Source of the DNA: Arthrobacter sp. SX1312
GTDB taxonomy: Bacteria > Actinomycetota > Actinomycetes > Actinomycetales > Micrococcaceae
DNA length: 64,000 bases
Direction: 5' to 3'
Assembly (NCBI RefSeq): GCF_002929295.1
Contig: NZ_PJIM01000001.1
Span: 1,479,398-1,543,397, forward strand
A program made the translations under genes and the position numbers. Each line of letters begins with the position of its first letter. Position 1 is the first letter of the stretch. Under the pieces are notes generated by a model. That model was not told the DNA's origin, did no database searches, and saw only the letters and a program-made list of their open reading frames with translations. Below, one piece after another: positions 35,535-43,692 of this stretch.

Positions 35535-37244
35535 CTACTGCTGTACGGTCGAAACCGCGCCCCCGGCGCCACCCGGCAACCCGGGCTCGGCATGCCAGTA
35601 CCTGTTGCGCCGCGCGGTGGTTCCGGGTCGACCGAGATGTGGCGGTGGGGTGAACCAGGGTATGCCGTTGTGCGATGCGACCGTCCAGAGGCCGTCATGG
35701 ATGGTGTGATGGTGGTGTGCACACAGCAGGACTCCGTTGGCGATGCCGGTGGTACCCCCGGAAGCCCAGGGCGTCATGTGGTGGGCCTCGCACCACGTGG
35801 CTGGAACAGTGCAGTCCGGGAACGCGCAGCCGCGGTCCCGGGCGATGAGGGCTCTACGCACGTGTGGCGGGAAGAGCCTACCTGCGCGGCCGATGTCGAG
35901 GATCTGCCCCTCGCCACCGAGTACCAGGGGAACGAGGTCCGCGTCGCAGGCGATCCGCCGGATGGTGCTGGCACTTAGCTGCTCGGCGAAAACGGCACGC
36001 CCGGTCCCGCTTCCGCCCCTCGAGCCGGCGGTGCGGGCATCACCCGAGGTATCCCGACCGGTGGTTCGACCGGCAGGTCGACCGGCGGTTCGACGTGCCG
36101 TATCCCGACTGCTGCTGTCGTGACTGCTGGTGTCCCGGCTGCGGGTGTTGCGGAGCTCGTCGAGGAGGTCGCGGTAGTCGATGGTCACCATGACCTGGGG
36201 CCTGTGGCCACCGGTTGCCGGCAGGAGGGACGTGGACAGGGCGATGCGGCACGCACCCACCAGCCCGTCGAGCAGGCTCTGCGCCCGTGTAGGACTTCCC
36301 GGTCCCTTCGACGGCATGATCGGATCGCCTGCACCGTCCGTCACGGCTCCGGCACCGTTCACGCACTGGGAAGCGTCCGCGGCGCGGTCGGCCTTGGGAC
36401 TCCGGGGGTTCGTGGCGGTGGTCATGGCCGTGACCAGATGCTCGAACTGCTCGTCGGTGGCCCCGATCTCGAGGATGCGCAGTCCGTTGCGCCGCCCCCT
36501 GAAGAACACGCCCTGACGGGCCCGCAGAACCTTCTCCGTGGGCTCCTGACCGTCCTGGTCCAGCACGGTCTCCCAGCGACGGGCGAGGACACGCAGAACA
36601 TCCTCATCGGATTCCAGTGCCTGACTGGTGAGATGACGTTCCATCGACGCCAGCTGCTCGGGTGCAGCGAGGCAGCCGGCCCGTTCCACTGCTGAACAGA
36701 TGAGCGTCGCTGCCCTTCCGCTCAGGGTGCCCGAGGCGAACGCGGCACTCACGGCCGCCGACTGCGGCTCGAGGGGCGCACCCGAGGGAGCGACACCGGG
36801 CAGCACGCGATGGGCCAGGTCCAGCCTGCGCTTCGCCTCAGCGCGGCTGATACCCAGCCTGGCCCGCAGGTAGTCCGCGCAGTCCCGGAACCGGTTCCCG
36901 CCGGCGCTGTCGGCCGCGCTTCCGCTGGAAGCCCTCACCCCGGCCGCACCGACTGGTTCGGACGTGCGGAGGGACTCTTCCGCCCGTGTCTGGAGGGAAC
37001 CGACTTCACGAGGCTTGTCACCCGACGCCAGATCCGTCTCCTCCGCCAGTCCCGCGGCGAAGACCTGGAGGAAATCGACGACCCGCGAGATGTCCTCGAC
37101 GTCGACCAGCGTCCGCAGCGCCTCGCTCCGTGACAGCATCCGGCCCTGAGCCGTCAATGAATCAGCCACCTGCACGAGCGCGGCGTACACGAATCCGAGG
37201 GAGAGTTCGGAGTCTCGGGGATTCTCCAGCGGTGCGACAGCCAT
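35535..37244 (-). CDS. DUF222 / HNH endonuclease family (13E12-type) protein
   Basis: 569 residues: a long helical DUF222 region (about 1-330), a Ser/Arg/Thr/Asp-rich low-complexity stretch (about 345-400), and a C-terminal HNH motif (CAFPDCTVPATWCEAHHM, then HTPW-like spacing to CAHHHHTIHDG). Related families are abundant in actinobacteria and mycobacteria (13E12 REP) and often multicopy. I place the start at ATG 37244, directly after a TAAAAT -10 element, so the mRNA may be leaderless. An upstream GTG at 37265 would lie inside a LexA-like box. DNase activity is plausible but unproven. Confidence 0.85.
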   Translation of the reverse strand: MAVAPLENPRDSELSLGFVYAALVQVADSLTAQGRMLSRSEALRTLVDVEDISRVVDFLQVFAAGLAEETDLASGDKPREVGSLQTRAEESLRTSEPVGAAGVRASSGSAADSAGGNRFRDCADYLRARLGISRAEAKRRLDLAHRVLPGVAPSGAPLEPQSAAVSAAFASGTLSGRAATLICSAVERAGCLAAPEQLASMERHLTSQALESDEDVLRVLARRWETVLDQDGQEPTEKVLRARQGVFFRGRRNGLRILEIGATDEQFEHLVTAMTTATNPRSPKADRAADASQCVNGAGAVTDGAGDPIMPSKGPGSPTRAQSLLDGLVGACRIALSTSLLPATGGHRPQVMVTIDYRDLLDELRNTRSRDTSSHDSSSRDTARRTAGRPAGRTTGRDTSGDARTAGSRGGSGTGRAVFAEQLSASTIRRIACDADLVPLVLGGEGQILDIGRAGRLFPPHVRRALIARDRGCAFPDCTVPATWCEAHHMTPWASGGTTGIANGVLLCAHHHHTIHDGLWTVASHNGIPWFTPPPHLGRPGTTARRNRYWHAEPGLPGGAGGAVSTVQQ

Positions 37245-37249
37245 ACCTG

Positions 37250-37278
37250 ATTTTATCGAACGCACGTACTATTTCCGA
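37250..37278 (-). promoter_or_regulatory. Promoter with LexA (SOS)-like box of the HNH gene
   Basis: Reading the minus strand: -35-like TCGGAA (37273-37278), a 17-base spacer, -10 TAAAAT (37250-37255). The spacer holds TAGTAC-GTGC-GTTCGA (37256-37271): one half matches the actinobacterial SOS consensus TCGAAC-N4-GTTCGA perfectly, the other in four of six bases. Transcription would begin at about the ATG. The match is good but not perfect, so LexA control is a hypothesis. Confidence 0.55.
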
Positions 37279-37427
37279 GGGCGGACGGTGATTGTGGAGG
37301 ACAGGTCAGCGTCGCCTCGTCCACATCTCCTCGCGCCCATCACCGGCCGAGCACGGACCCCTCCCAGGGGATCCGGTACCGCCGGGAGCCGCACGAAAAG
37401 GTCGGAGGCCACAGGCAGGATGGGCGC

Positions 37428-37856
37428 ATGGACCCCGTGAACGCAGACATCGTCCTCCGGCGCTTCTTCGCGGCCAGCGGCCATACGCGGCACCCCGAGA
37501 GCCTGCTGCGATACGAGCGGATCCAGGTCCACCTCCGCGCCTACCTCGAACACGTCGCCGCGACCAGGCTGACCGACACCGACCAGGAACTACTCGCGCT
37601 GGAACGCCAGTTCGGCACCGAGGACCCCTACGTCCAGGTCATGGGAGCGCGCGAGCTGCTGCACGCGCTGCCCGACTTCCTCGCTGCGCCCCAGCTCCTC
37701 CCGGACTTCCACGATCGGCTCGCTCAGATCAGCGTCGCCTCACGCCTTGCGCAGTGGCTCTGTTCACGGCAGCTCGTGCAGCGCGAGGACAGCTGGCAGG
37801 ACGTCGTCCTCACCCGCGCCGCCGCCGAACAGGCGCGCCGATCCCCCGCACGCTGA
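37428..37856 (+). CDS. Uncharacterised 142-residue protein
   Basis: 142 residues, mostly helical by pattern, no span and no recognised motif (RRFFAASGHTRHPESLLRYERIQVHLRAYLEHV; later SWQDVVLTRAAAEQARR). AGGATGGG precedes the ATG. Divergent from the HNH gene and convergent with murB. Function unknown. Confidence 0.7.
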   Translation: MDPVNADIVLRRFFAASGHTRHPESLLRYERIQVHLRAYLEHVAATRLTDTDQELLALERQFGTEDPYVQVMGARELLHALPDFLAAPQLLPDFHDRLAQISVASRLAQWLCSRQLVQREDSWQDVVLTRAAAEQARRSPAR

Positions 37857-37925
37857 GGGAACCCGGGCTACCGAGGAATCGCGCGGAGGGACGGACAGGC
37901 AACCGGGCAGCCGACGGCGGGCACG

Positions 37926-39017
37926 CTACAGGGCGCAGTTGATGAGCAACGGCTCGGGCTCCAGCCGGATCCCGAAGGCCCGCTCCACCCCGTCCCTCAC
38001 GAGGCGGGCGACGGACAACAGGTCCGACGCCGAGCCGCCGCCCCTGTTGGTGAGGGCGAGCGTGTGCTTCGTCGACAGCGCGGCCCGCCCGCCGGCAGCG
38101 GCGAACCCGTCATCGTCCGTGAGACCGAATCCCTTGGAGAACCCTGCATGCTCGATGAGCCAGGCGGCGCTGAGCTTCACGTGGCCTTCCTCACCCGACG
38201 GGTAGCGGGGAGCATCGGCCGGCAGCCGGTCCGCGACATCCTGCGGCACGATCGGGTTGGTGAAGAACGATCCCGTACTCCACGTGTCCGGGTCCGGTGC
38301 GTCCAGCACCATGCCCTTCCCGGCCCTCAGTCCGAGCACCTCACGGCGCACATCGTTGGCATAGGCACGCGCCCCGACCTCGACGCCGAGGGCACGGGCC
38401 AGCTCCGCATACCGGATCGGGGTGCTCATGCGTCCGAGGCCGAGCTGGAACTCGACCGTCAGCACCACGTAGCGCGGCGACCCGTCGACCGTGCTGCGCT
38501 TCAGCAGGGAGTCCCGATAGCCGAACTGCAGCTCGAAGTTGGTGAAGCTCCTGATGCTGTCCGTCTGGCGGTCGAACGTCCGCACCGTGGCGATGGTGTG
38601 GGAGACATCCGAACCGTACGCCCCGACGTTCTGGACGGGCGTCGCTCCCGTGGAGCCGGGGATACCCGAGAGTGCCTCGAGCCCCGTGAAGGCGTGAAGG
38701 ACGGTGTACCGCACGAGGTCGTCCCAATCGTGCCCGGCCTGCACCTTCACCATGACGCCGCCGCACGTGGCGTCGTCGTCGTCGACGGTGAAACCGCTCG
38801 AGGTGATGCGGACGACGGTGCCCGCGAAGCCGTCGTCACCGATCAGCAGGTTCGACCCGCCGCTGATGATGAGCAGCGGGTCCCCGGCGGTGTCGGCGGC
38901 GCGGACAGCCTCCACGATCTCCTGTTCGGTCGAGGCCTCCACGAGCGTGCGCGCGGGTCCCCCGACGCGTGCCGTCGTGAGGTCGGCCAGGAGAGTCCCG
39001 GTCAGGGGCACGGTCAT
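37926..39017 (-). CDS. murB: UDP-N-acetylmuramate dehydrogenase
   Basis: 363 residues. FAD enzyme that reduces UDP-GlcNAc-enolpyruvate to UDP-MurNAc for peptidoglycan. Motifs: LTTARVGGPA, GGSNLLIGDDGF, GIPGSTGATPVQNVGAYGSD (catalytic and FAD contacts), and GSFFTNPIV with the active Ser; C-terminal SAAWLIEHAGF and SNKHTLAL-type end (STKHTLALTN). Last gene of hadA-hadB-murB; its ATG overlaps the hadB stop. This order, with murB downstream of the dehydratases, is also seen in Streptomyces near secE. Confidence 0.95.
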   Translation of the reverse strand: MTVPLTGTLLADLTTARVGGPARTLVEASTEQEIVEAVRAADTAGDPLLIISGGSNLLIGDDGFAGTVVRITSSGFTVDDDDATCGGVMVKVQAGHDWDDLVRYTVLHAFTGLEALSGIPGSTGATPVQNVGAYGSDVSHTIATVRTFDRQTDSIRSFTNFELQFGYRDSLLKRSTVDGSPRYVVLTVEFQLGLGRMSTPIRYAELARALGVEVGARAYANDVRREVLGLRAGKGMVLDAPDPDTWSTGSFFTNPIVPQDVADRLPADAPRYPSGEEGHVKLSAAWLIEHAGFSKGFGLTDDDGFAAAGGRAALSTKHTLALTNRGGGSASDLLSVARLVRDGVERAFGIRLEPEPLLINCAL

Positions 39018-39454
39018 GGCAGCTTCACCACGGCCTGCGCCTTCACGAGCACCTTCTGCCCGGCGAAGGTCACGGTGAGGTCGATCCGCGCCGTCGACCG
39101 CTCGGTGTCGATCGCGCCGACGATGCCCGTCACCTCCACCACGGCACCCGGCTCCCCGGGCTGCGCCGTGGTGTCCTCGACGACCACGGGCTTGGTGAAC
39201 CGCGTCTGGTAATCGATGACGGCGGCGGGGTCGCCGACCCAGGCCGTGACGAGCTGGACGACGGCGCCCATGGTGAACATTCCGTGGGCGATCACGCCGG
39301 GGAGTCCTACCCCCTCGGCGAAGGCCTGGTTCCAGTGGATCGGGTTGAGGTCTCCCGAAGCGCCCGCGTACCGGACCAGGTCCTGGCGGGTGATGTCGAT
39401 GGTGGTGGAGCCGATCTGCCGCCCCACCTCGAGCGTGCTGATGGATACTGCCAT
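39014..39454 (-). CDS. hadB: MaoC-family (3R)-hydroxyacyl-ACP dehydratase subunit HadB
   Basis: 146 residues, a single hot-dog fold. Hydratase-2 motif with the catalytic Asp/His pair: YAGASGDLNPIHWN; also GVIAHGMFTMG. In mycobacteria HadB pairs with HadA (or HadC) in fatty-acid elongation; here FAS-II-type fatty-acid synthesis is the likely setting. It starts three bases after hadA's stop and overlaps murB by four bases. Confidence 0.9.
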   Translation of the reverse strand: MAVSISTLEVGRQIGSTTIDITRQDLVRYAGASGDLNPIHWNQAFAEGVGLPGVIAHGMFTMGAVVQLVTAWVGDPAAVIDYQTRFTKPVVVEDTTAQPGEPGAVVEVTGIVGAIDTERSTARIDLTVTFAGQKVLVKAQAVVKLP

Positions 39455-39456
39455 GA

Positions 39457-39906
39457 CTACTGGTCCTCTCCGCGGACGAGGAGGGACGAGGTCGTGGTGG
39501 CCGTCGGCTCGCCGTCGACGGTCGAGATCTCCGCACGCGTGGTGATCATCGCGCCGCCGCCCATGGCCCGCACCTGGTCCACGTGGAGTTCGGCGACGAG
39601 CTGGTCGCCCGCGATGATCGGGCGGTGGTGGATGAAGCGCTGGTCGGCGTGGACCACGCGGGTGAAATCGATCCCCGCACTCGGATCGGCGATGAGCTGC
39701 GCGTCGGCACGCTGCGCGATGATGATCGCGAAGGTGGGCGGGGCCACCAGGTCCCGGTGTCCGAGCGCTGCCGCGGCGTCGACCTCGTAGTGTGCCGGGT
39801 GTGTCGCCTTGACGGCCCGGGCGAAGTCGCGGATCGCCTCACGGCCCACGGAGTAGGTCTCTCCTGCGGGGTAGCTGCGCCCCTGCAGGTCTGGGTCGAT
39901 GGTCAT
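39457..39906 (-). CDS. hadA: MaoC N-terminal-domain dehydratase subunit HadA (UPF0336)
   Basis: 149 residues, hot-dog fold without the catalytic pair, as in HadA: GETYSVGREAIRDFARAVKATHPAHY, APPTFAIIIAQRA and FIHHRPIIAGDQLVAELHV. HadA supplies the acyl-chain channel in the HadAB heterodimer. Upstream partner of hadB (gap two bases). The ATG at 39906 follows a GGAGG site (AGGAACC). A small membrane gene lies 85 bases upstream on the same strand. Confidence 0.9.
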   Translation of the reverse strand: MTIDPDLQGRSYPAGETYSVGREAIRDFARAVKATHPAHYEVDAAAALGHRDLVAPPTFAIIIAQRADAQLIADPSAGIDFTRVVHADQRFIHHRPIIAGDQLVAELHVDQVRAMGGGAMITTRAEISTVDGEPTATTTSSLLVRGEDQ

Positions 39907-39991
39907 GGTTCCTCCGATGGAAACGGCGTCGGGCGGGCGGGGAGATCCTGGCTGAGGGCGCGGGAAGGGGACGGCATCGGGCTGTGCGGGC

Positions 39992-40222
39992 TCAGCGCCG
40001 GTCCCGAAGGCGGCGCCGGGTGTCCCGCGAGCGCACCACCATGCCCGCGACGTGGCACACCATACCGACCACGATGATCGGGATGCCGGTCGAGACGAGC
40101 GTGCGCTGGTCCGTGACGGCTCCGACCACGGCGATGAGGATGCCGAGCGCCGTGGTCACCAGGGCGGAGACCACCAGCTTGCGGTACAGGTCCGAGCCGG
40201 TCTCCCAGGGCGTATTCAGCAT
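39992..40222 (-). CDS. Small two-span membrane protein
   Basis: 76 residues with two hydrophobic segments (about 15-37 and 45-62) and a strongly basic tail (RSRDTRRRLRDRR). Related short membrane proteins occur upstream of hadA in actinobacteria, but I cannot name a family. The ribosome-binding site is weak (GATGA). It lies on the same strand as hadA-hadB-murB and may be transcribed with it. Confidence 0.7.
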   Translation of the reverse strand: MLNTPWETGSDLYRKLVVSALVTTALGILIAVVGAVTDQRTLVSTGIPIIVVGMVCHVAGMVVRSRDTRRRLRDRR

Positions 40223-40255
40223 TCATCGATTCTACTGCCGCCCGCCCCTCGGACA

Positions 40256-41197
40256 TCAGAAGAGCGCTTCCTGGACAGCCGGCACCGGCGTGCTGAAGTC
40301 CCCGGCCCGGAGCCGCCGGCCCTTGAGCTGGGCCAGGTCCGCGACGAACACGAGGTCCGCGCCGTCGATCGAGACCAGCGCCGACGGGCCGAGTACCTCG
40401 CGGACGGTGACGCCGTGCCTGCCCTGACCGAGCGGCAACGGATACGGCTGCAGCCCCCGTCGGCCGAGGACGGCGGACCACGACGGCGGCGGGTCGAACT
40501 CCTCATGGACCACCTCGAAACCCTCGATCCCCAGGCCGCCACCCAGCAGCCCCCGGGCCGCCAGGGCGAAGCCGTCGTTGACGTGCTCCAGCTGCACCGC
40601 GGGCAGCGGCGCGCACAGGGACGCGGCCTTGGTCGCGGACCGTACGGCCTGCTGCAGGCCGACCGTGCGCGTGACCTCGTCCTCGAGGATCCGCACGATC
40701 CGCCCGTCCCGGGCGTACGCGACGAACTGCGCCACGACGGCGCCCTGCTCCACGAGGCGCGCCCGCTTCCGCAGGTGCGACGCCGTCCCGACCTTCGTCG
40801 AGCCGTCCGCGAAGGTCGCCACGTAGAGCCAGTGCGGCTGGTCGAGGTAGCGCTTCAGCCCGGCGGGGGCGATCCCGGAGCGGTGGATGTCGTGCATGTA
40901 ACGGAGGTCGTCCTGTGCGAAGCAGCGCCCGCACTGGGAGCCGCGCTCGGCAGGCGCCTCATCGGCACACGGCACCCAGGTGCGGTCCTCCCGTCCGTGG
41001 ACCCGGTGGAAGCCGAGGCAGTACTTCCCCTCGGCGGTGACCTCGAAGGCGAGTCTCGTGCCCGGGCTGAGCGGCAGCTCGCACCGCCCCTCGTCCTCCC
41101 CACCGGAGTCGGCGCGCAGCGCGGACACCTCATGCATCGACAGGGACGGCCCTGCCTCGTCCCAGGTCACGCCGCTGCAGAGATAGGTCGGTTCCAC
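40256..41197 (-). CDS. DUF2797 domain protein
   Basis: 313 residues of the DUF2797 family. An N-terminal beta-rich part and a Cys cluster (YCLGFH, CGRCFAQDD) that could bind zinc precede the core: a segment LYVATFADGSTKVGTASHLRKRARLVEQGA followed by RIVRILEDEVTRT. The spacing of LYVA and KVGTA with a later Arg and Glu resembles the GIY-YIG nuclease core, so a nuclease-like fold is possible. GTG at 41197 is my start; the frame is open to an ATG at 41281 without a clear site. Confidence 0.75.
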   Translation of the reverse strand: MEPTYLCSGVTWDEAGPSLSMHEVSALRADSGGEDEGRCELPLSPGTRLAFEVTAEGKYCLGFHRVHGREDRTWVPCADEAPAERGSQCGRCFAQDDLRYMHDIHRSGIAPAGLKRYLDQPHWLYVATFADGSTKVGTASHLRKRARLVEQGAVVAQFVAYARDGRIVRILEDEVTRTVGLQQAVRSATKAASLCAPLPAVQLEHVNDGFALAARGLLGGGLGIEGFEVVHEEFDPPPSWSAVLGRRGLQPYPLPLGQGRHGVTVREVLGPSALVSIDGADLVFVADLAQLKGRRLRAGDFSTPVPAVQEALF

Positions 41198-41387
41198 GGC
41201 TCCAGCGTAGGGGCTGGTACCGACAACGACGGCGTACCGCGCAGGCCCAGCGCCGACCGACCGGCCGGGCTCCTCGGACATCGGGGCCGCCCGACTCTGG
41301 TGCCCGCAGCGGACGTCGGGGACACTGATGCCGCATCACCCCCGCATCCGCCACGGCGGACACCCCGACGTCCAGGAGGATCACGCC

Positions 41388-41810
41388 ATGGAAAGTGACG
41401 AACGACCCGGAACGGTCCTGTCCGAAGCCGAAGCATGGGACATGCTGAAACGCTCCGAGTACGGTCGGCTGGCCGTGAGCGTGCTGGGCGAACCGGACAT
41501 CTATCCGCTCAACTTCGTCGCGCACAACGGGGCACTGTTCATGCGGACGAATCCGGGGACGAAGCTGGCCGAACTCACGGTGAACGAGCGCGTCGCCTTC
41601 GAGGTGGACGAGGTCACCGGCGACGAGGCCTGGAGCGTGGTGCTCAAGGGCACGGCCCGGGTGATCGTCTCGCAGTCCGAGGTGGACGAGGCGGACACGC
41701 TGCCGCTCAGGCCCTGGATCCCGACGCGGAAGTACACCTATGTGGAGATCACCCCCACCTACATCCATGGACGCCACTTCGAGCTCGGCGAGGAACCGGA
41801 GCGGTACTGA
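41388..41810 (+). CDS. Pyridoxamine 5'-phosphate oxidase-like flavin-binding protein
   Basis: 140 residues, split-barrel FMN-binding fold: CWDLL-type opening (EAEAWDMLKRSEYGRLAVSVLGEPDIYPLNFVAHNGALFMRT) and VAFEVDEVTGDEAWSVVLKGTARVI. Such small proteins bind FMN, F420 or haem and are often stress-linked; true PNP oxidase activity is unlikely. AGGAGGA lies before the ATG at 41388. Divergent from DUF2797 and convergent with ligC. Confidence 0.88.
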   Translation: MESDERPGTVLSEAEAWDMLKRSEYGRLAVSVLGEPDIYPLNFVAHNGALFMRTNPGTKLAELTVNERVAFEVDEVTGDEAWSVVLKGTARVIVSQSEVDEADTLPLRPWIPTRKYTYVEITPTYIHGRHFELGEEPERY

Positions 41811-41821
41811 CCCGCCGGGCG

Positions 41822-42892
41822 TCACTCCGGGGACGTGACGCCACCCGTGAGTACACGGCTGAGATCGTAGGCCGCGGGGAGGTCGAGCTGGTCGAACGTG
41901 CACGAGCGGGCTTCCCGGTCCGGCCGCCACCGTTCGAACTGGACCGTGTGGCGGAAGCGGTCACCCTCCATCTGGTCGTACCGCACCTCGACCACGCGCC
42001 GCGGATGGAGCCGGATGTAGGAGACGTCCTTCGCGGACGCGAACCGGCTCCGCTCGGTGGCGCCTAGTTCCGCGGTGCCGTCGTCGTCGCGCATCACGTC
42101 CTGCTCCAGTTCGTCGACCAGCTCCAGCCGACGCGTGTCCGAGAACGCGGAGATGCCGCCGACGTTCCGCAGCGCGCCGTCCTCGTCGTAGAGACCGAGC
42201 AGCAGCGACCCCACACCCTGCCCCGACGTGTGGATCCGGTAGCCCAGCACCACGGTGTCGGCGCTGCGGTGGTGCTTCACCTTGAGCATGCGCCGCTTGT
42301 TCGGTTCGTAGGCGGCGGCCAGCGGCTTCGCGACGACGCCGTCGAGGCCCGCGCCCTCGAACTCCACCAGCCAACGGCGCGCGAGCCCGACGTCGCGCGT
42401 GACCTGCGAGAGATGGACCGGCTGCGCGAAGGACTCCCCCACACGCTCCAGGGCTTTCCGGCGCTCGTCGAAGGGCACACCCGTCAGGTCGGCGCCGTCC
42501 AGCGCGAGGAGATCGAAGGCGATGAACGACGACGGCGTCTGCCCGGCCAGGAGCTTCACCCGGCTCTCCGCCGGGTGGATCCGCTGCGACAGCGCGTCCC
42601 AGTCGAGCCGCTCCGCCCCCGGCTCCCCCTTCCGCACCACGATCTCCCCGTCCACCACGCAGCGGTCGGGGAGGTTCTCGAGCAGTGCGTCGACGAGTTC
42701 CGGGAAGTACCGGGTGAGCATCTTCGAGCCCCGGCTGCCGATCTCGCAGGTGCCGTCCGCGATCCTCACGATCGCCCGGAAGCCGTCCCACTTGGGCTCG
42801 TACACGAGGCCGCCGGGCACGCTGTCGGGCTCGGGGACGGCAGCGACGGCCTTGGCGAGCATGGGCCGGACAGGGAAGGGAAGGTCGGTCAT
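41822..42892 (-). CDS. ligC: ATP-dependent DNA ligase, LigC type
   Basis: 356 residues. Adenylation domain with motif I EPKWDGFRA (AMP lysine K34), motif III ASFIAFDLLALDG, motif IV EGAGLDGVVAKP, motif V RMLKVKHHR; then an OB-fold with VGGISAF and RRVVEVRYDQ. Matches mycobacterial LigC, a back-up ligase in end joining and excision repair. No Ku or LigD polymerase gene is adjacent. Start MTDLPFP at 42892; a longer frame starts at 42931. Confidence 0.93.
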   Translation of the reverse strand: MTDLPFPVRPMLAKAVAAVPEPDSVPGGLVYEPKWDGFRAIVRIADGTCEIGSRGSKMLTRYFPELVDALLENLPDRCVVDGEIVVRKGEPGAERLDWDALSQRIHPAESRVKLLAGQTPSSFIAFDLLALDGADLTGVPFDERRKALERVGESFAQPVHLSQVTRDVGLARRWLVEFEGAGLDGVVAKPLAAAYEPNKRRMLKVKHHRSADTVVLGYRIHTSGQGVGSLLLGLYDEDGALRNVGGISAFSDTRRLELVDELEQDVMRDDDGTAELGATERSRFASAKDVSYIRLHPRRVVEVRYDQMEGDRFRHTVQFERWRPDREARSCTFDQLDLPAAYDLSRVLTGGVTSPE

Positions 42893-42960
42893 GCTCCGAT
42901 CCTGTCCTATGGGCGCGAGCTGCGCCATCACCGCCCGGGCCTCGCGGCCTCCCCCGAGGA

Positions 42961-42996
42961 CACTGCAGGGCCCGCCATTCGGCGGGCCCTGCAGTG
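42961..42996. terminator. Perfect 16-bp inverted repeat after the PfpI gene
   Basis: CACTGCAGGGCCCGCC and its complement enclose an ATTC loop. It follows the PfpI gene stop (43019) on the minus strand and precedes ligC, so it is most likely a terminator; no T-run follows. Confidence 0.7.
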
Positions 42997-43018
42997 GGTG
43001 GTCGGGTGAGAGCCCTGG

Positions 43019-43585
43019 TTACGGGGTCTGGCCCTCGTGTGGGCCTTCCTCGATCTCCTCGAGGAGCTTGTCGTTGAACGCCTCGAGGTCGTCCGGGGTG
43101 CGGCTGGTGACCAGGCCCTGATCCACCACGACCTCCTCGTCGCTCCAGTTGGCGCCCGCGTTCTTCAGGTCGGTCGCGAGCGTGTGGTAGGACGTCATGT
43201 CCCGGCCGCTCACCACCCCGGCCTCGATCAGCAGCCAGGGTCCGTGGCAGATGGACGCGACGGGCTTGTGCTGCTCGAAGAACGCGCGGGCGAACGCCTG
43301 GGCATCCGTGTCGACGCGCAGGAAGTCCGCGTTCACGACGCCGCCGGGCAGGACGAGCGCGTCGTAGTCGTCGGCCTTCGCGTCGGCGACGGCGAGGTCC
43401 ACCTCGAAGGTGTCGCCCTTGTCCATGCCGTCGAAGCCCTGGAGGGTCCCGGCTTTCGGCGAGATCAGGGTGGGGACTCCGCCCGCCTCCTTGACGGCGT
43501 TCCAGGGGCTCGTGAGCTCGATCTGCTCCACCCCGTCCGTCAGCAGGAATGCGACCTTCTTGCCGGAAATGTCGTGCTCGGACAT
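43019..43585 (-). CDS. DJ-1/PfpI family protein (YhbO-like)
   Basis: 188 residues, type 1 glutamine-amidotransferase-like fold. The nucleophile cysteine is in PVASICHGPWLL, with the elbow-site Glu early (GVEQIEL) and YHTLATDLKNAGA later. Related proteins (PfpI, YhbO) are stress proteins proposed as proteases or protein deglycases. It is followed by a strong hairpin. Single gene on the minus strand upstream of ligC. Confidence 0.92.
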   Translation of the reverse strand: MSEHDISGKKVAFLLTDGVEQIELTSPWNAVKEAGGVPTLISPKAGTLQGFDGMDKGDTFEVDLAVADAKADDYDALVLPGGVVNADFLRVDTDAQAFARAFFEQHKPVASICHGPWLLIEAGVVSGRDMTSYHTLATDLKNAGANWSDEEVVVDQGLVTSRTPDDLEAFNDKLLEEIEEGPHEGQTP

Positions 43586-43692
43586 GCTGTTCTCCCTTGC
43601 GTAGAGCGTGGCTGTCGTACCGTGTCCAGCCTAGGAACGCACCAGATCATAAGCAAGCTGAGTAATGACCGCCTGCACGACACCGGGGCGGA

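Noticed and set aside
37245-37265. GTG 37265 as the start of the HNH gene
   Set aside because: It lies upstream of the -10 element within the LexA-like box, so it would not be in the predicted transcript.
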